From NCBI GenBank assembly GCA_023416695.1, contig JAEZGY010000028.1:1-64000 (forward strand): a DNA stretch of 64,000 nucleotides, given 5' to 3'. Positions within the stretch are counted from its first letter, which is position 1, and every line of letters begins with the position of its first letter. Source of the stretch: Bacillota bacterium (GTDB lineage: Bacteria > Bacillota > Clostridia > Lachnospirales > Lachnospiraceae). Of the stretch, positions 9,079-18,083 are shown one piece after another. The notes beneath the pieces are model-generated. The model was not told the origin of the DNA, did not search any database, and worked only from the letters and a program-made list of their open reading frames with translations. The position numbers were made by a program, and so were the translations under genes.

Positions 9079-12000
9079 TTATTTAATATTTTTTACCCTA
9101 ACCTTACATTTAATTTTTCTACCATTTACTAGGGCTGTAACATATGTAGTTCCTTTTCTTCGGGCACTTAACTTACCTGTTCTACTTACATTTACAACAC
9201 GCTGATTCACAGAATCCCATTGCACGCTTCGTCCATTAATAACACGAAGTTGATAGGTATCATATTGTTCCAGTGTTAGAGTAGAACGATTTAGTCCTAC
9301 AACAGTAACCGTTGTGGTAGTAGATTTTCCTCCTGACGATGCTAACGTAATCGTAGCCGTTCCTGTTCGAAGTGCTTTCATCTTACCTGTTTTACTGTTG
9401 ATAGCTACTATACGGCTGTCATCACTATACCAACGTACAGTATCTGTATTTTTCTTAGGCGCAACAAAACTGTTTAATTTGGTATTTTCACCTACAACCA
9501 TTGTAATATTACGATTTACTATGGTAAGGGCTGTGATAGGTTTTTCTTCTATTACTTGTATAATACAACTTGCACGCTTGTTTGTTCCATCATTTGTAGT
9601 GGCTGTTATTTTACATTTTCCCTTTTTCACTGCAATTACCTTGCCCAAAGCATCTACATATGCAACCTGCTCATCTGAGGAGGTCCATGTTACACTCTTT
9701 AAGGTAGCATTAGAAGGTTTAATTGTGGCTGTTAGTTTTAGACTATCGCCCTCTACGATTTGTGCACTGGATTTATTTAATCTAATACTTGTAGCCTGTC
9801 GTATAACACGAACTCGACAGCTGGCTTTTTCTCCTGAACCATCTAAAGCTGTTGCAGTTATGGTAGCGTAGCCAGTTTTAAGCCCTTTAATGGCTCCATT
9901 TTTATTTACATAAACTATCTTGCTATTAGAAGAAGTCCATTTTACTTTTGTGTTTGTTGCAAAATTACTTTTTACCGTTGCCTTAATTATACCAATCTTA
10001 CCAACACCTATGATATAACTTGTTTTGTCTAAGGTTATACTTGTAACCTTCTCTTCCACAATTACGAGACAATATCTTGTTAAACCAGTATCGTTGGCAG
10101 TACAACTAATTAATGCAACTCCACCATTGACTCCAGTAACAATACCACTACTACTTACAGTTGCCACTCGAGTATTGGAACTTGCATAGCTAACACTTCG
10201 GTTATACGCATTAGCAGGAACTATCGTTGGCGTTAGTTTAAAAGTAGTACCTTTTGCTATTTTATTTTCTGTGATATTTAACTGTAGATCCTTAACGCGT
10301 TGAACAATAGTAACGGATAAGGTTGCAGTTAACCCATTAGCAGTCCTTACAGATACAGGTACTGTTATCTTACCAAGGTAACTTGCATATACAGCTGTAG
10401 CAATTCCCTTATTATCGATGGTAAGAAAATCTTCATTACCAGAAGTGAAGGTCAATGTATTATCTGTTACATTTAATGGGGCAAGCACAGCTGTTAGTTG
10501 TTTTTTATCTCCAACTTCCATGGTAATAGATTTATCCGGGAAGGAAACCGAGATTGGTTGCTGGATAACATCAATCACATAAGCAGCAGTTTTTCCACTT
10601 GTAGTTGTTACCGTAATAGTTGCTTTACCAGGACCAACCGCATTAACCGTTGGAAATTCATTATTTCCGGAAATTTTTACAACTGCTTCATTATTACTGG
10701 TCCAGGTTAATACCTTATCTACTGCCTTTATATAATCAATAGGTGTGTAGTTTGCTCTGAGTAAAATTTTATCTCCGGCATTAATCTTTCCAGAAGTAAC
10801 CATTTCAATAGAAATCTTATCAATCTTCTGGTATACATTAAGTCGACAACTTGCAGTGGATGTAATATTATCTGTTAGATAGTAGGTAGCACTAATATAG
10901 GTATAGCCTGCACTCTTATAGGTAACAATTCCATTTTCTACCGTTGCTACCGATGTATTCGTACTCTTCCATTCTACTCTTGGATTTTCAGGAACCTTTG
11001 GACTATAGATAAGTTCTAGATTCATTTTATTACTAGCAGTATTCGTCTTATCTAGAGTTACATCATAATCTGTCTTACCAAAACTAATCGTTGTGCTTTT
11101 TACAACATTGATATTACATACCGCTAAATCCATTCCATCGTTCATATCACGTAATACAATGGTAGCACGACCCTCACGTATACCAAGGATACCTACAGAC
11201 TTATAATTAGAATCTTCATTATTAACAATCTGAATTGGTGAGTTAGCTGGATTATTGGTTACATTGACCCATTTTACATTAATATCACTTGCTGGATTTG
11301 CATTGGCGGGATAAGTCGCATTAATGGTAAATTGCTGGTCAATCATCAACTCTTTCTCTGTAATATCTAGGGTTGCACTAATTTTCTTCCAAACAATGAT
11401 ATTGGTGGTCAGCTTTCTGCTTATTCCATTATCATAGTAAATGATACAGTCAACCGTAGTAGTACCTTCTTTAACACCAAAAATATCAGCAGTCTTTGGA
11501 GTATTGGAAAATACAGTGGCAATGGTTTCGTTATTGGATTTGAACAAGTATTCATACACCACTCCATATTGGCTAGCATCATATCCATAATCACTTACGG
11601 AGATTCTCTCTGTACCTCCCTTTTTAATACGAACCGTTTTATCTTGAGCAGTATAAGGCCTAACAATAACATACATGTTTAACACATTGCTAGTAAAGGA
11701 AGAATCTAAAGGAAGATCAGATCCCGTTTTTCTCTTAAACTGAACCATTGCTATGCCTTCTTTGTCAAATGTAATGGTTCCCTTTAACTTGTTATACTCA
11801 CAGTTAGTTATATTAATATCAAAATCTTTTGCTATATCAAATATATTGCTTATTTTATATAAATCCCAGACATCATTTACTTGTACGTAATCCAATTCAC
11901 TTAGTGCATCAATGTCTACATACTCTGTGATATTTGCTTTACTGGCATGATAATTGTCTGCTGCCATTACATCAATACTGACATCCTTAGGATATAGTGG

Positions 12001-13011
12001 ATACACCTCCACTGTATAATTACCGCTTTTACAATCAATTGCTACAGTACCATCCACTTTGCTCGGTGTAATCTTTACCAGTGGAGAAGTTTTATTCGTA
12101 TAGGTATTAACTAACACCTCGTTTGTTTCTTTATTCTTTACAATCCAAGCAAATTCAGATGCATTTCTTACTAGAATTTCTTCACTAGTTGATACATAAT
12201 CCGAAATATTTGTTTCTAACACCTCTGGATTTGACAAATTTACTTCATTGGACACAGTGCCATTCTCATTTTTAAATTTAGGTTTTACAACTACATAGAT
12301 ATAATCGGATTGCAGAATATTATTTTGATTATCAATTTTATAAGTTTGCGCCAATATTTTTGCGATACCAGGCTGTATGCCCGTTACCTTACCTGAACTG
12401 TCTATCTCAGCTATGTTCTTATTAAGAGAGGTCCAGCTTAAATCCTGTGCTTGAGCCTGACCAATTTTTAGTCCAAGACCAAAGGTTTCACCAACATCTA
12501 TAACCAAACTACCACAGTTATCTGGATCCTCATTAAATAAATGAAGAATCTTACCTATATTTAAAGGTGTATCTACGAAATCGTTAATGGCTAATCGAAC
12601 AGTAAAGATACATTCAGCAGAAAAGATTTGCTTTTCATCTCCATTGCCGGTTGGACGTGATATTTCCGCCCAAACCTTAGATGTACCTGGCTTTAAACAG
12701 TTAATTGTAGCAGAAGTCTTATTCCCAGAACTTTCTACTGACAACACAGTACTATCTTCTACCTTCCACTCAATTGTATCAGTGTCAAATAAACCAGAAT
12801 CACTATTTAGATGGACAACCAAAGAATTTTCCTCAATTGTATACTCTGTAATGGGTACCTTAGCATTGTTATCAGCGGAGTTAATATAGTAGATATAGAA
12901 ACCTTGCGTTTCAGCCATTACTGCATTGTGAATAAAGAATGCCCCACCAATGGTTAATGCAATACACAGCACCAATATTAGTTTAAACCGTCTCCTTATC
13001 TGCTTTTTCAT
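9079..13011 (-). CDS. Large secreted protein with about 12 Big_2 (bacterial Ig-like) repeats
   Basis: Function unknown; a surface or secreted protein. The 1,310 residues begin with a signal peptide (basic residues 1-8, hydrophobic core to about 28, likely cut after AVMA). About twelve Ig-like units follow, each with the pattern W-x-S-x-(N/D)-x2-(V/I)-A-x-V then G-x-(V/A)-x-(A/G)-x3-G-x-(A/T)-x-I. The last five, from about residue 880, are most regular. I see no LPXTG sorting signal, SLH domain or C-terminal membrane anchor, so attachment is unexplained. The ATG at 13009-13011 follows GAGGAGG. A TATAAT hexamer lies at 13074-13079 on the minus strand without a clear -35. The gene is wedged between recN and the divergent dpaAB genes. 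Confidence 0.88.
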   Translation of the reverse strand: MKKQIRRRFKLILVLCIALTIGGAFFIHNAVMAETQGFYIYYINSADNNAKVPITEYTIEENSLVVHLNSDSGLFDTDTIEWKVEDSTVLSVESSGNKTSATINCLKPGTSKVWAEISRPTGNGDEKQIFSAECIFTVRLAINDFVDTPLNIGKILHLFNEDPDNCGSLVIDVGETFGLGLKIGQAQAQDLSWTSLNKNIAEIDSSGKVTGIQPGIAKILAQTYKIDNQNNILQSDYIYVVVKPKFKNENGTVSNEVNLSNPEVLETNISDYVSTSEEILVRNASEFAWIVKNKETNEVLVNTYTNKTSPLVKITPSKVDGTVAIDCKSGNYTVEVYPLYPKDVSIDVMAADNYHASKANITEYVDIDALSELDYVQVNDVWDLYKISNIFDIAKDFDINITNCEYNKLKGTITFDKEGIAMVQFKRKTGSDLPLDSSFTSNVLNMYVIVRPYTAQDKTVRIKKGGTERISVSDYGYDASQYGVVYEYLFKSNNETIATVFSNTPKTADIFGVKEGTTTVDCIIYYDNGISRKLTTNIIVWKKISATLDITEKELMIDQQFTINATYPANANPASDINVKWVNVTNNPANSPIQIVNNEDSNYKSVGILGIREGRATIVLRDMNDGMDLAVCNINVVKSTTISFGKTDYDVTLDKTNTASNKMNLELIYSPKVPENPRVEWKSTNTSVATVENGIVTYKSAGYTYISATYYLTDNITSTASCRLNVYQKIDKISIEMVTSGKINAGDKILLRANYTPIDYIKAVDKVLTWTSNNEAVVKISGNNEFPTVNAVGPGKATITVTTTSGKTAAYVIDVIQQPISVSFPDKSITMEVGDKKQLTAVLAPLNVTDNTLTFTSGNEDFLTIDNKGIATAVYASYLGKITVPVSVRTANGLTATLSVTIVQRVKDLQLNITENKIAKGTTFKLTPTIVPANAYNRSVSYASSNTRVATVSSSGIVTGVNGGVALISCTANDTGLTRYCLVIVEEKVTSITLDKTSYIIGVGKIGIIKATVKSNFATNTKVKWTSSNSKIVYVNKNGAIKGLKTGYATITATALDGSGEKASCRVRVIRQATSIRLNKSSAQIVEGDSLKLTATIKPSNATLKSVTWTSSDEQVAYVDALGKVIAVKKGKCKITATTNDGTNKRASCIIQVIEEKPITALTIVNRNITMVVGENTKLNSFVAPKKNTDTVRWYSDDSRIVAINSKTGKMKALRTGTATITLASSGGKSTTTTVTVVGLNRSTLTLEQYDTYQLRVINGRSVQWDSVNQRVVNVSRTGKLSARRKGTTYVTALVNGRKIKCKVRVKNIK

Positions 13012-13195
13012 AAAAAACCTCCTCTATATTAACTATCATTATGTAAAACACAAGTACTGTTTTATATTCTAATATTATATCGAACAAAAAATTTGAAAAA
13101 TAAAGACCTATTTTAGTATTTTTTGTGACAATAATATGTCAGACACGCTATATCTAGTGTCTTTTTGTGATATTCAATTTCTAAACCCATTTGTA

Positions 13196-13222
13196 ACTTC
13201 CCAAATATCTTTACATATAGTA
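13196..13222 (+). promoter_or_regulatory. Possible sigma-K-type promoter of dpaAB
   Basis: AC at 13196-13197, 16-base spacer, CATATAGTA at 13214-13222, which fits the sigma-K pattern AC-N16-CATANNNTA. The spoVF operon of Bacillus is sigma-K dependent. However, the transcript would start inside the ribosome binding site (13227-13233), so this is a weak call. Confidence 0.3.
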
Positions 13223-13239
13223 TAGAAAGGAGGTGCCAT

Positions 13240-14130
13240 ATGTCATTTTCATTTGATTTTGCTATTATAGGTGGAGATAATCGACAACTATTTTTGGCAG
13301 ACCTTTTGTCACAGAAAAATGTTAAGGTTTGTTATTATGGTTTAAGTCCATGTAATCTCCCAGGCAAATGTTTACCTAGTTTTATGAATGAGACGATTAC
13401 CGCTACCTCTTCCCTTAAGGAGGCACTAGAAAACTCAAAGTATATCATTGGTCCTACACCATTTTGTAAAGACAAAATATATATCAATTCTTCTTCCAAC
13501 CTTGGCATACTGGTGGACGATTTTCTCTCCTTTTGCTTACCTGAGCAAACGATATATGCAGGAGCAATACCAAAGCATATTATGGAAATTGCTAAGAAAA
13601 ATGGACTTAAAATGATTGATATAATGGAATGGGAACATGTTTCTATGCTAAATGGAATAGCAACTGCAGAAGGAGCTATCTGTGAAGCAATACGAAACAG
13701 TGTGATAAATCTTCAAGGAAGTAAGGTTCTAGTACTCGGTTTTGGGAAATGTGGTCAGATATTAGCTAAAAAGCTAGCTGCATTAGATGCAGAGGTAACT
13801 GTTTCAGTAAGAAGATATGATGTATTATCCATGGCTCTAGCTTATGGCTATCATGGATTTTTATTAGATGAACTAAAAGACTATGTTTCAGACTTTGATT
13901 TTATTTTCAATACCATCCCCGCAATGATATTGGGAAAAAATATACTAATACAGATCAAAAAGGAAACTGCAATAATCGATATCGCCTCTAGTCCTGGTGG
14001 TGTAGATTACAACTATGCAGGAGATCACTGCTATAATGCTGGATTGTACCTAGGACTTCCTGGTATTATGTCGCCTAAGTCATCTGCAAAAATACAACTG
14101 GATGCTATTTTAAATGATTGTAATAGATAG
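13240..14130 (+). CDS. dpaA: Dipicolinate synthase subunit A
   Basis: With DpaB it converts dihydrodipicolinate to dipicolinic acid, the Ca-chelated solute of the spore core; made in the mother cell. The 296-residue product has an N-terminal nucleotide-binding fold (FAIIGGDNRQ) and a second Rossmann region VLVLGFGKCGQILAKKL near residues 162-178, the D-2-hydroxyacid-dehydrogenase-like part of the family. The ATG follows a strong AAAGGAGG at 13226-13233. The coding region ends 10 bases before dpaB, so the two are co-translated. A small dyad (13141-13162) and a possible sigma-K promoter lie upstream. Confidence 0.95.
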   Translation: MSFSFDFAIIGGDNRQLFLADLLSQKNVKVCYYGLSPCNLPGKCLPSFMNETITATSSLKEALENSKYIIGPTPFCKDKIYINSSSNLGILVDDFLSFCLPEQTIYAGAIPKHIMEIAKKNGLKMIDIMEWEHVSMLNGIATAEGAICEAIRNSVINLQGSKVLVLGFGKCGQILAKKLAALDAEVTVSVRRYDVLSMALAYGYHGFLLDELKDYVSDFDFIFNTIPAMILGKNILIQIKKETAIIDIASSPGGVDYNYAGDHCYNAGLYLGLPGIMSPKSSAKIQLDAILNDCNR

Positions 14131-14140
14131 AGGATGTGAA

Positions 14141-14734
14141 ATGATGCTACTAGAAGGAACCACTATTGGGTTTGCGTTAACTGGTTCTTTTTGCACTTAT
14201 AAAGCTGTATTTGAACAAATGGAATTACTAGTAAAGGAAGGTGCTAAGGTTCATCCTATTTTTTCAAAGTCTGCCCAAACATTTGATACTAGATTTGGAA
14301 AGGCAGCTGATTTTATTAAAAGGGCAAAAGATATTACTGGTAACGAACCTATCATGACAATACCAGAGGCAGAACCACTTGGTCCCAAAGCTTACCTGGA
14401 TATATTGTTAATTGCACCATGCACTGGTAATACAGCTGCAAAACTAGCCAACGGCATTACAGATTCCACAGTACTCATGGCTGCCAAAGCGCACATTCGC
14501 AATAATAAACCTGTTGTTTTAGCTATTGCCACTAACGACGGTCTGGGAATGAATATGAAAAACATTGGCTTACTAATAAATACGAAGAATTTATTCGTGG
14601 TCCCATTTGGGCAGGATGACTGTGTAAAGAAACCAAACTCTTTGATTGCTCATATGGATTTGATTCCTTCTACTATTGCACTAGCATTAGAAGGGAAACA
14701 ACTGCAGCCAATACTGTTGGAATATGATAAATAA
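14141..14734 (+). CDS. dpaB: Dipicolinate synthase subunit B (flavoprotein-like)
   Basis: Second subunit of spore dipicolinate synthase, of the flavoprotein/decarboxylase-like fold. The 197-residue product, close to the roughly 200 expected, contains the fold's GFALTGSFCTY start and LLIAPCTGNTAAKLANGITD core. I chose the ATG at 14141 because AGAGGA at 14129-14134 is 6 bases upstream; an ATG at 14114 lies inside dpaA without a ribosome site. The stop is followed by a rho-independent terminator (14752-14797), so dpaA-dpaB is a two-gene operon. Confidence 0.94.
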   Translation: MMLLEGTTIGFALTGSFCTYKAVFEQMELLVKEGAKVHPIFSKSAQTFDTRFGKAADFIKRAKDITGNEPIMTIPEAEPLGPKAYLDILLIAPCTGNTAAKLANGITDSTVLMAAKAHIRNNKPVVLAIATNDGLGMNMKNIGLLINTKNLFVVPFGQDDCVKKPNSLIAHMDLIPSTIALALEGKQLQPILLEYDK

Positions 14735-14751
14735 AACTATATTAAGAAAGT

Positions 14752-14797
14752 AACCCCCTTTTGTTAGTGTAATATATCTTCCTAGCAAATCGGGGTT
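14752..14797 (+). terminator. Terminator after dpaB
   Basis: Bipartite stem: AACCCC (14752-14757) pairs with GGGGTT (14792-14797), and inside it TTTGTTAG pairs with CTAGCAAA (one G-U). A T-run follows at once. Confidence 0.8.
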
Positions 14798-14812
14798 TTT
14801 CTTGCTCTCCCA

Positions 14813-14841
14813 TTGACATTAAAAGCCTAGTGATTTACGAT
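14813..14841 (+). promoter_or_regulatory. Sigma-A promoter of the ABC exporter pair
   Basis: TTGACA at 14813-14818, 17-base spacer, TACGAT at 14836-14841. It lies between the dpaB terminator and the ABC ATPase start, and supports the internal start chosen for that gene. Confidence 0.6.
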
Positions 14842-14886
14842 TCTTTTATGTACTATATACGATTAATGTTAGTAGCGGAGGAAACT

Positions 14887-15591
14887 ATGAAAAGAATAAT
14901 TGAAGCCAAAAATATCTGTAAAAAATATCAGGTTGGCTCAACAGAAATTAATGCGCTAAATAATATGTGTTTTGAAATCAACGAAGGCGAATTTGTCGTC
15001 ATCCTTGGTCCTAGCGGCTCAGGTAAAACAACCCTCCTAAACTTAGTAGGTGGTATGGATACATTGACTACAGGAGAATTACGCATAGATGGCGAAAACA
15101 TTGGAACCCATTCTAAGAAACAGCTGACGGTGTATAGACGACTATCTGTAGGATTTGTCTTTCAATTCTATAATCTAATGCCTAATTTAACAGCACTAGA
15201 AAATGTAGAGCTAGCAACAGAATTATGTAAAGATGCTTTGTCTCCTGTAGAGATATTAGGAGAAGTAGGTCTTAAAGATCGACTAAACAATTTTCCAGCT
15301 CAGCTTTCTGGAGGAGAGCAACAACGTGTTTCTATTGCCAGAGCCCTTGCAAAAAACCCTAAGATTCTACTTTGTGATGAACCTACAGGTGCCCTTGATT
15401 ATTCAACCGGAAAGACAATTCTAAAATTACTTCATGATATGTGTCGTAAGAATAACAAAACCGTTGTTATTGTAACTCATAATAGTGCATTAAAGGAAAT
15501 GGCTGATAAAGTAATTACGATTAAAAATGGAACAGCAATGAAACACGAAATCATCGATAATCCAAAAAGTATTGAGGAGATTGAATGGTAA
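14887..15591 (+). CDS. ABC transporter ATP-binding protein (MacB/LolD type)
   Basis: Cytoplasmic ATPase of an FtsX-type export or membrane-extraction system. The 234-residue product has Walker A GPSGSGKTT, the Q-loop at VFQFYNLMPNLT, signature LSGGEQQRVSIARAL, Walker B ILLCDEPTGALD and a late VTHN switch His, in normal order. The ATG at 14887 was chosen because GGAGG at 14877-14881 is 5 bases upstream; the longer reading frame would start inside the promoter. Its last codons overlap the permease gene by 7 bases, so the two subunits are translationally coupled. The substrate is unknown; no sensor kinase or peptide gene is adjacent. Confidence 0.94.
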   Translation: MKRIIEAKNICKKYQVGSTEINALNNMCFEINEGEFVVILGPSGSGKTTLLNLVGGMDTLTTGELRIDGENIGTHSKKQLTVYRRLSVGFVFQFYNLMPNLTALENVELATELCKDALSPVEILGEVGLKDRLNNFPAQLSGGEQQRVSIARALAKNPKILLCDEPTGALDYSTGKTILKLLHDMCRKNNKTVVIVTHNSALKEMADKVITIKNGTAMKHEIIDNPKSIEEIEW

Positions 15592-17384
15592 TGAAAACAT
15601 ATTTTAAGAGTATTGCTCGAAGTGTAAAGAGTAACTTAGCTAAATTCATCTCCCTTACAGCTATTATGCTTCTAGGAATCGCCTTTGTATCTGGGCTTGG
15701 TACATTAATCCCAACAATAAAGGATTCCTTTAACGTAAAGATGAACGAAGAAGCATTTCCGGATATCATTATAAAGGCTACGTCGGAGTATGGATTTACT
15801 AAGGATCAAATCAAAAAAGTAAGTGAACTTGATTATGTAGAGCTGACCAATGAGCTTTCATCAATGGATTTTAACCAGGATAATGTCCCAACAAGAATCT
15901 ACCTATACGACAACTTTGATACCACGTTAAATAAATTAGAAATCGAAGGACAACTCCCAAGTTCCCAAGGTGAAATATTAGTGGAACGTCATAATAATGA
16001 AAGTATTGAATATAAAGTCAATGACAAAATTAGTATTATGGAAATGGAGTACCGCGTGGTTGGTATTGTTTCTAATCCACTTATATTTGAGCGTTCGGGG
16101 GAACCTAGTATCGTGGATGGTAATTATTTAGAACAAATCATTTACTTTGACAAGGATTATTTTCCTAGTAACCTTCCAATTACGGATTTATATATAAGTC
16201 TTACTATGGATGCAGGTCGTAACTATTTCTCGGCAAGCTATGCAGATGAGGTACAAGCTGCCATAGAGAAACTTAAAAGTGAATTTGGTGACACCTTTCA
16301 TTATCTAACCATAGAGGATAATAAAAGTTATCTAGTCTTTGATGCCTATTGTGAAAAAGTAACGGCCATCACCTTATTCTTTCCTGCCTTTTTTATAGCG
16401 GTTGCTGCTCTTGTTGTCATGACTACTATGACACGTATGATTGAAGAAGAACGATTGCAAATTGGATGTTTGAAATCTCTTGGTTTTACAGATGGCAAAA
16501 TCACATTTAAGTATATTTTACTTGTATTGATGTGCTGTATTATCGCTGTTATTTTAGGACTTCTATTAGGATTAACAATACTTCCTCGTGTGATATATCC
16601 AGCATTTAATGTTTTGTTCTTTATGCCACAAAGAAGCAATATGTTATACCTGCTGCCAGGTATCCTCTCTTTTACCTTTATGAGTGTAGTGGTTCTTTTA
16701 GTTACTGCAATTGTTAGTATCAATAGATTAAAGGAACAGCCTGCTGCCTTACTAAATGGAAAAGCTCCAGAAGCAGGAAAAACTATTTTACTGGAAAAAT
16801 GTGGCTTTCTTTGGAGCAAACTGTCCTTTAAATATAAATCAAGTATCCGTAATATCTTTCGCTATAAGAAGCATTTAATTATGACTATCCTATCCGTTGC
16901 TGGTTCAACTGCACTTGCTTTTGCAGGCTTTGGTCTTATCAATGTGGCCGAATCATTAGGCGGTGGATCTTTTGCAGGACTAAAGGATTCTGTAAAACCT
17001 ATTTCCATTGTCGTTATCATATTTGGTTTGCTTCTATGTGGGTTTGTTATTTATAATCTCACTAATCTTAATATTGGGGAAAGAAAAAAAGAGATTGCAA
17101 CTCTTGGAGTTTTGGGCTACCACGATAATGAAATTCTTGGCTATGTATATCGAGAAATAGTAATGATGAGTATTGTGGGTGATATTCTTGGGATTGGTTT
17201 AGGTTGCGTCATGATTGATGTAATCCTACGCTATTTAGAATTTGGAGACATTACTGATGTAAAGTGGTATTCCTATATTCTAGCTTTTGTATTGGTTATC
17301 CTATTTGTCACCTTAACCAATTTTATTCTTTCACCTAAAATAAAACATATTGAGATGACTTCATCCCTCAAATCAAATGATTAA
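15585..17384 (+). CDS. ABC transporter permease with FtsX domains
   Basis: Membrane partner of the preceding ATPase. The 599-residue product has an N-terminal membrane helix (about 20-40) and an external domain of about 200 residues (MacB periplasmic-core-like). An FtsX block of three helices spans about 260-390 and a second FtsX block about 430-595. The ATG at 15585 sits after GAGGAG inside the end of the ATPase gene; a second ATG at 15591 is possible. The arrangement resembles salivaricin/BceB-like and LolE-like permeases, but without a regulator nearby no substrate can be named. A perfect bidirectional terminator follows. Confidence 0.9.
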   Translation: MVMKTYFKSIARSVKSNLAKFISLTAIMLLGIAFVSGLGTLIPTIKDSFNVKMNEEAFPDIIIKATSEYGFTKDQIKKVSELDYVELTNELSSMDFNQDNVPTRIYLYDNFDTTLNKLEIEGQLPSSQGEILVERHNNESIEYKVNDKISIMEMEYRVVGIVSNPLIFERSGEPSIVDGNYLEQIIYFDKDYFPSNLPITDLYISLTMDAGRNYFSASYADEVQAAIEKLKSEFGDTFHYLTIEDNKSYLVFDAYCEKVTAITLFFPAFFIAVAALVVMTTMTRMIEEERLQIGCLKSLGFTDGKITFKYILLVLMCCIIAVILGLLLGLTILPRVIYPAFNVLFFMPQRSNMLYLLPGILSFTFMSVVVLLVTAIVSINRLKEQPAALLNGKAPEAGKTILLEKCGFLWSKLSFKYKSSIRNIFRYKKHLIMTILSVAGSTALAFAGFGLINVAESLGGGSFAGLKDSVKPISIVVIIFGLLLCGFVIYNLTNLNIGERKKEIATLGVLGYHDNEILGYVYREIVMMSIVGDILGIGLGCVMIDVILRYLEFGDITDVKWYSYILAFVLVILFVTLTNFILSPKIKHIEMTSSLKSND

Positions 17385-17415
17385 GTGGTGAGCAATTGAT
17401 TAGAGAGTTCAATAG

Positions 17416-17449
17416 CCTAAAAAAGTCCCTTAAAGGGGACTTTTTTAGG
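17416..17449. terminator. Bidirectional terminator between converging genes
   Basis: A 14-base perfect stem with A6 and T6 tracts built into its arms (CCTAAAAAAGTCCC/GGGACTTTTTTAGG). It serves the plus-strand ABC operon and the minus-strand gene ending at 17503. Confidence 0.85.
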
Positions 17450-17502
17450 TGTTATCTACTTATGCATATTAACAGTTATCTTAAACCAAAACCAGAACAA
17501 TT

Positions 17503-17877
17503 CTATTGCTTAGAAAATGGATTGCTTTCATGTAACCAAAGAGCTTGCTTTGGAACATCAATATAAGATTTTATTACGTATCCACAGTTCATACAAACAT
17601 CAATGTAGACAGGTGCACAATGCATTATATTCAACCCGATTTTTCTCTTCTTAAATACATATTTAGGACCTACTTTCCCACCATAAAAGGAATTAGTAAT
17701 TGGCAACCTTGTTTTTATATTATGCTCATGACATAAAGGACACTCTATGTCTGACATAATTTTTATTTTATTAGAATAATTATTACGTTCTCTTATCATA
17801 GACAATATTAAACTAGCTAATAAAATCAAAACAAGTAATACATCTAATATAACTAACACATTAACTAAATACCACAT
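17503..17877 (-). CDS. Small membrane-anchored zinc-ribbon-like protein, unknown function
   Basis: I do not recognise this 124-residue protein. It begins with one strong membrane helix (residues 3-27), followed by a basic stretch and then two Cys pairs, CPLC near residue 46 and CMNC near 95, in the spacing of a zinc ribbon. The soluble part should lie in the cytoplasm by the positive-inside rule. The ATG is preceded by GGGGGAG. It is flanked by terminators on both sides (17416-17449 and 17992-18050), so it is a single-gene transcript. A second zinc-ribbon protein of similar type is at 61587. Confidence 0.75.
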   Translation of the reverse strand: MWYLVNVLVILDVLLVLILLASLILSMIRERNNYSNKIKIMSDIECPLCHEHNIKTRLPITNSFYGGKVGPKYVFKKRKIGLNIMHCAPVYIDVCMNCGYVIKSYIDVPKQALWLHESNPFSKQ

Positions 17878-17991
17878 TTTATTCTCCCCCTCATTAATAT
17901 TATTCTTTATACTGATTTTAGTATAGCATTATCTCCCATTATATACCAGTATTATAACTGATATCATTCAGTACCATAATTATGAGAAAAC

Positions 17992-18050
17992 AAAAAGCCA
18001 CCTTCCATCACGAATTAACTTCTGCTAATTCACTTTGAAAAATGGCTTTT
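17992..18050 (-). terminator. Terminator after yebC
   Basis: Outer arms AAAAGCCA/TGGCTTTT enclose an inner GAATTA/TAATTC pair. The minus strand then reads TTTTTGTTTTC. It lies 34 bases past the yebC-like stop. Confidence 0.65.
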
Positions 18051-18083
18051 ATTTATATATCTACTTAAAACACTGATAATTTC

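Noticed and set aside
9314..9871. 185-codon plus-strand frame inside the Ig-repeat gene
   Set aside because: Complement of a repetitive coding region; its length reflects the repeated codon pattern, not a gene.
13141..13162. Hairpin AGACAC/GTGTCT followed by TTTT, as a terminator
   Set aside because: Only 6 pairs and no plus-strand gene ends before it; more likely part of the dpaA control region.
16346..16819. 157-codon minus-strand frame within the ABC permease gene
   Set aside because: Antisense shadow; Cys/Arg-rich with no domain, and the sense frame is strongly supported.
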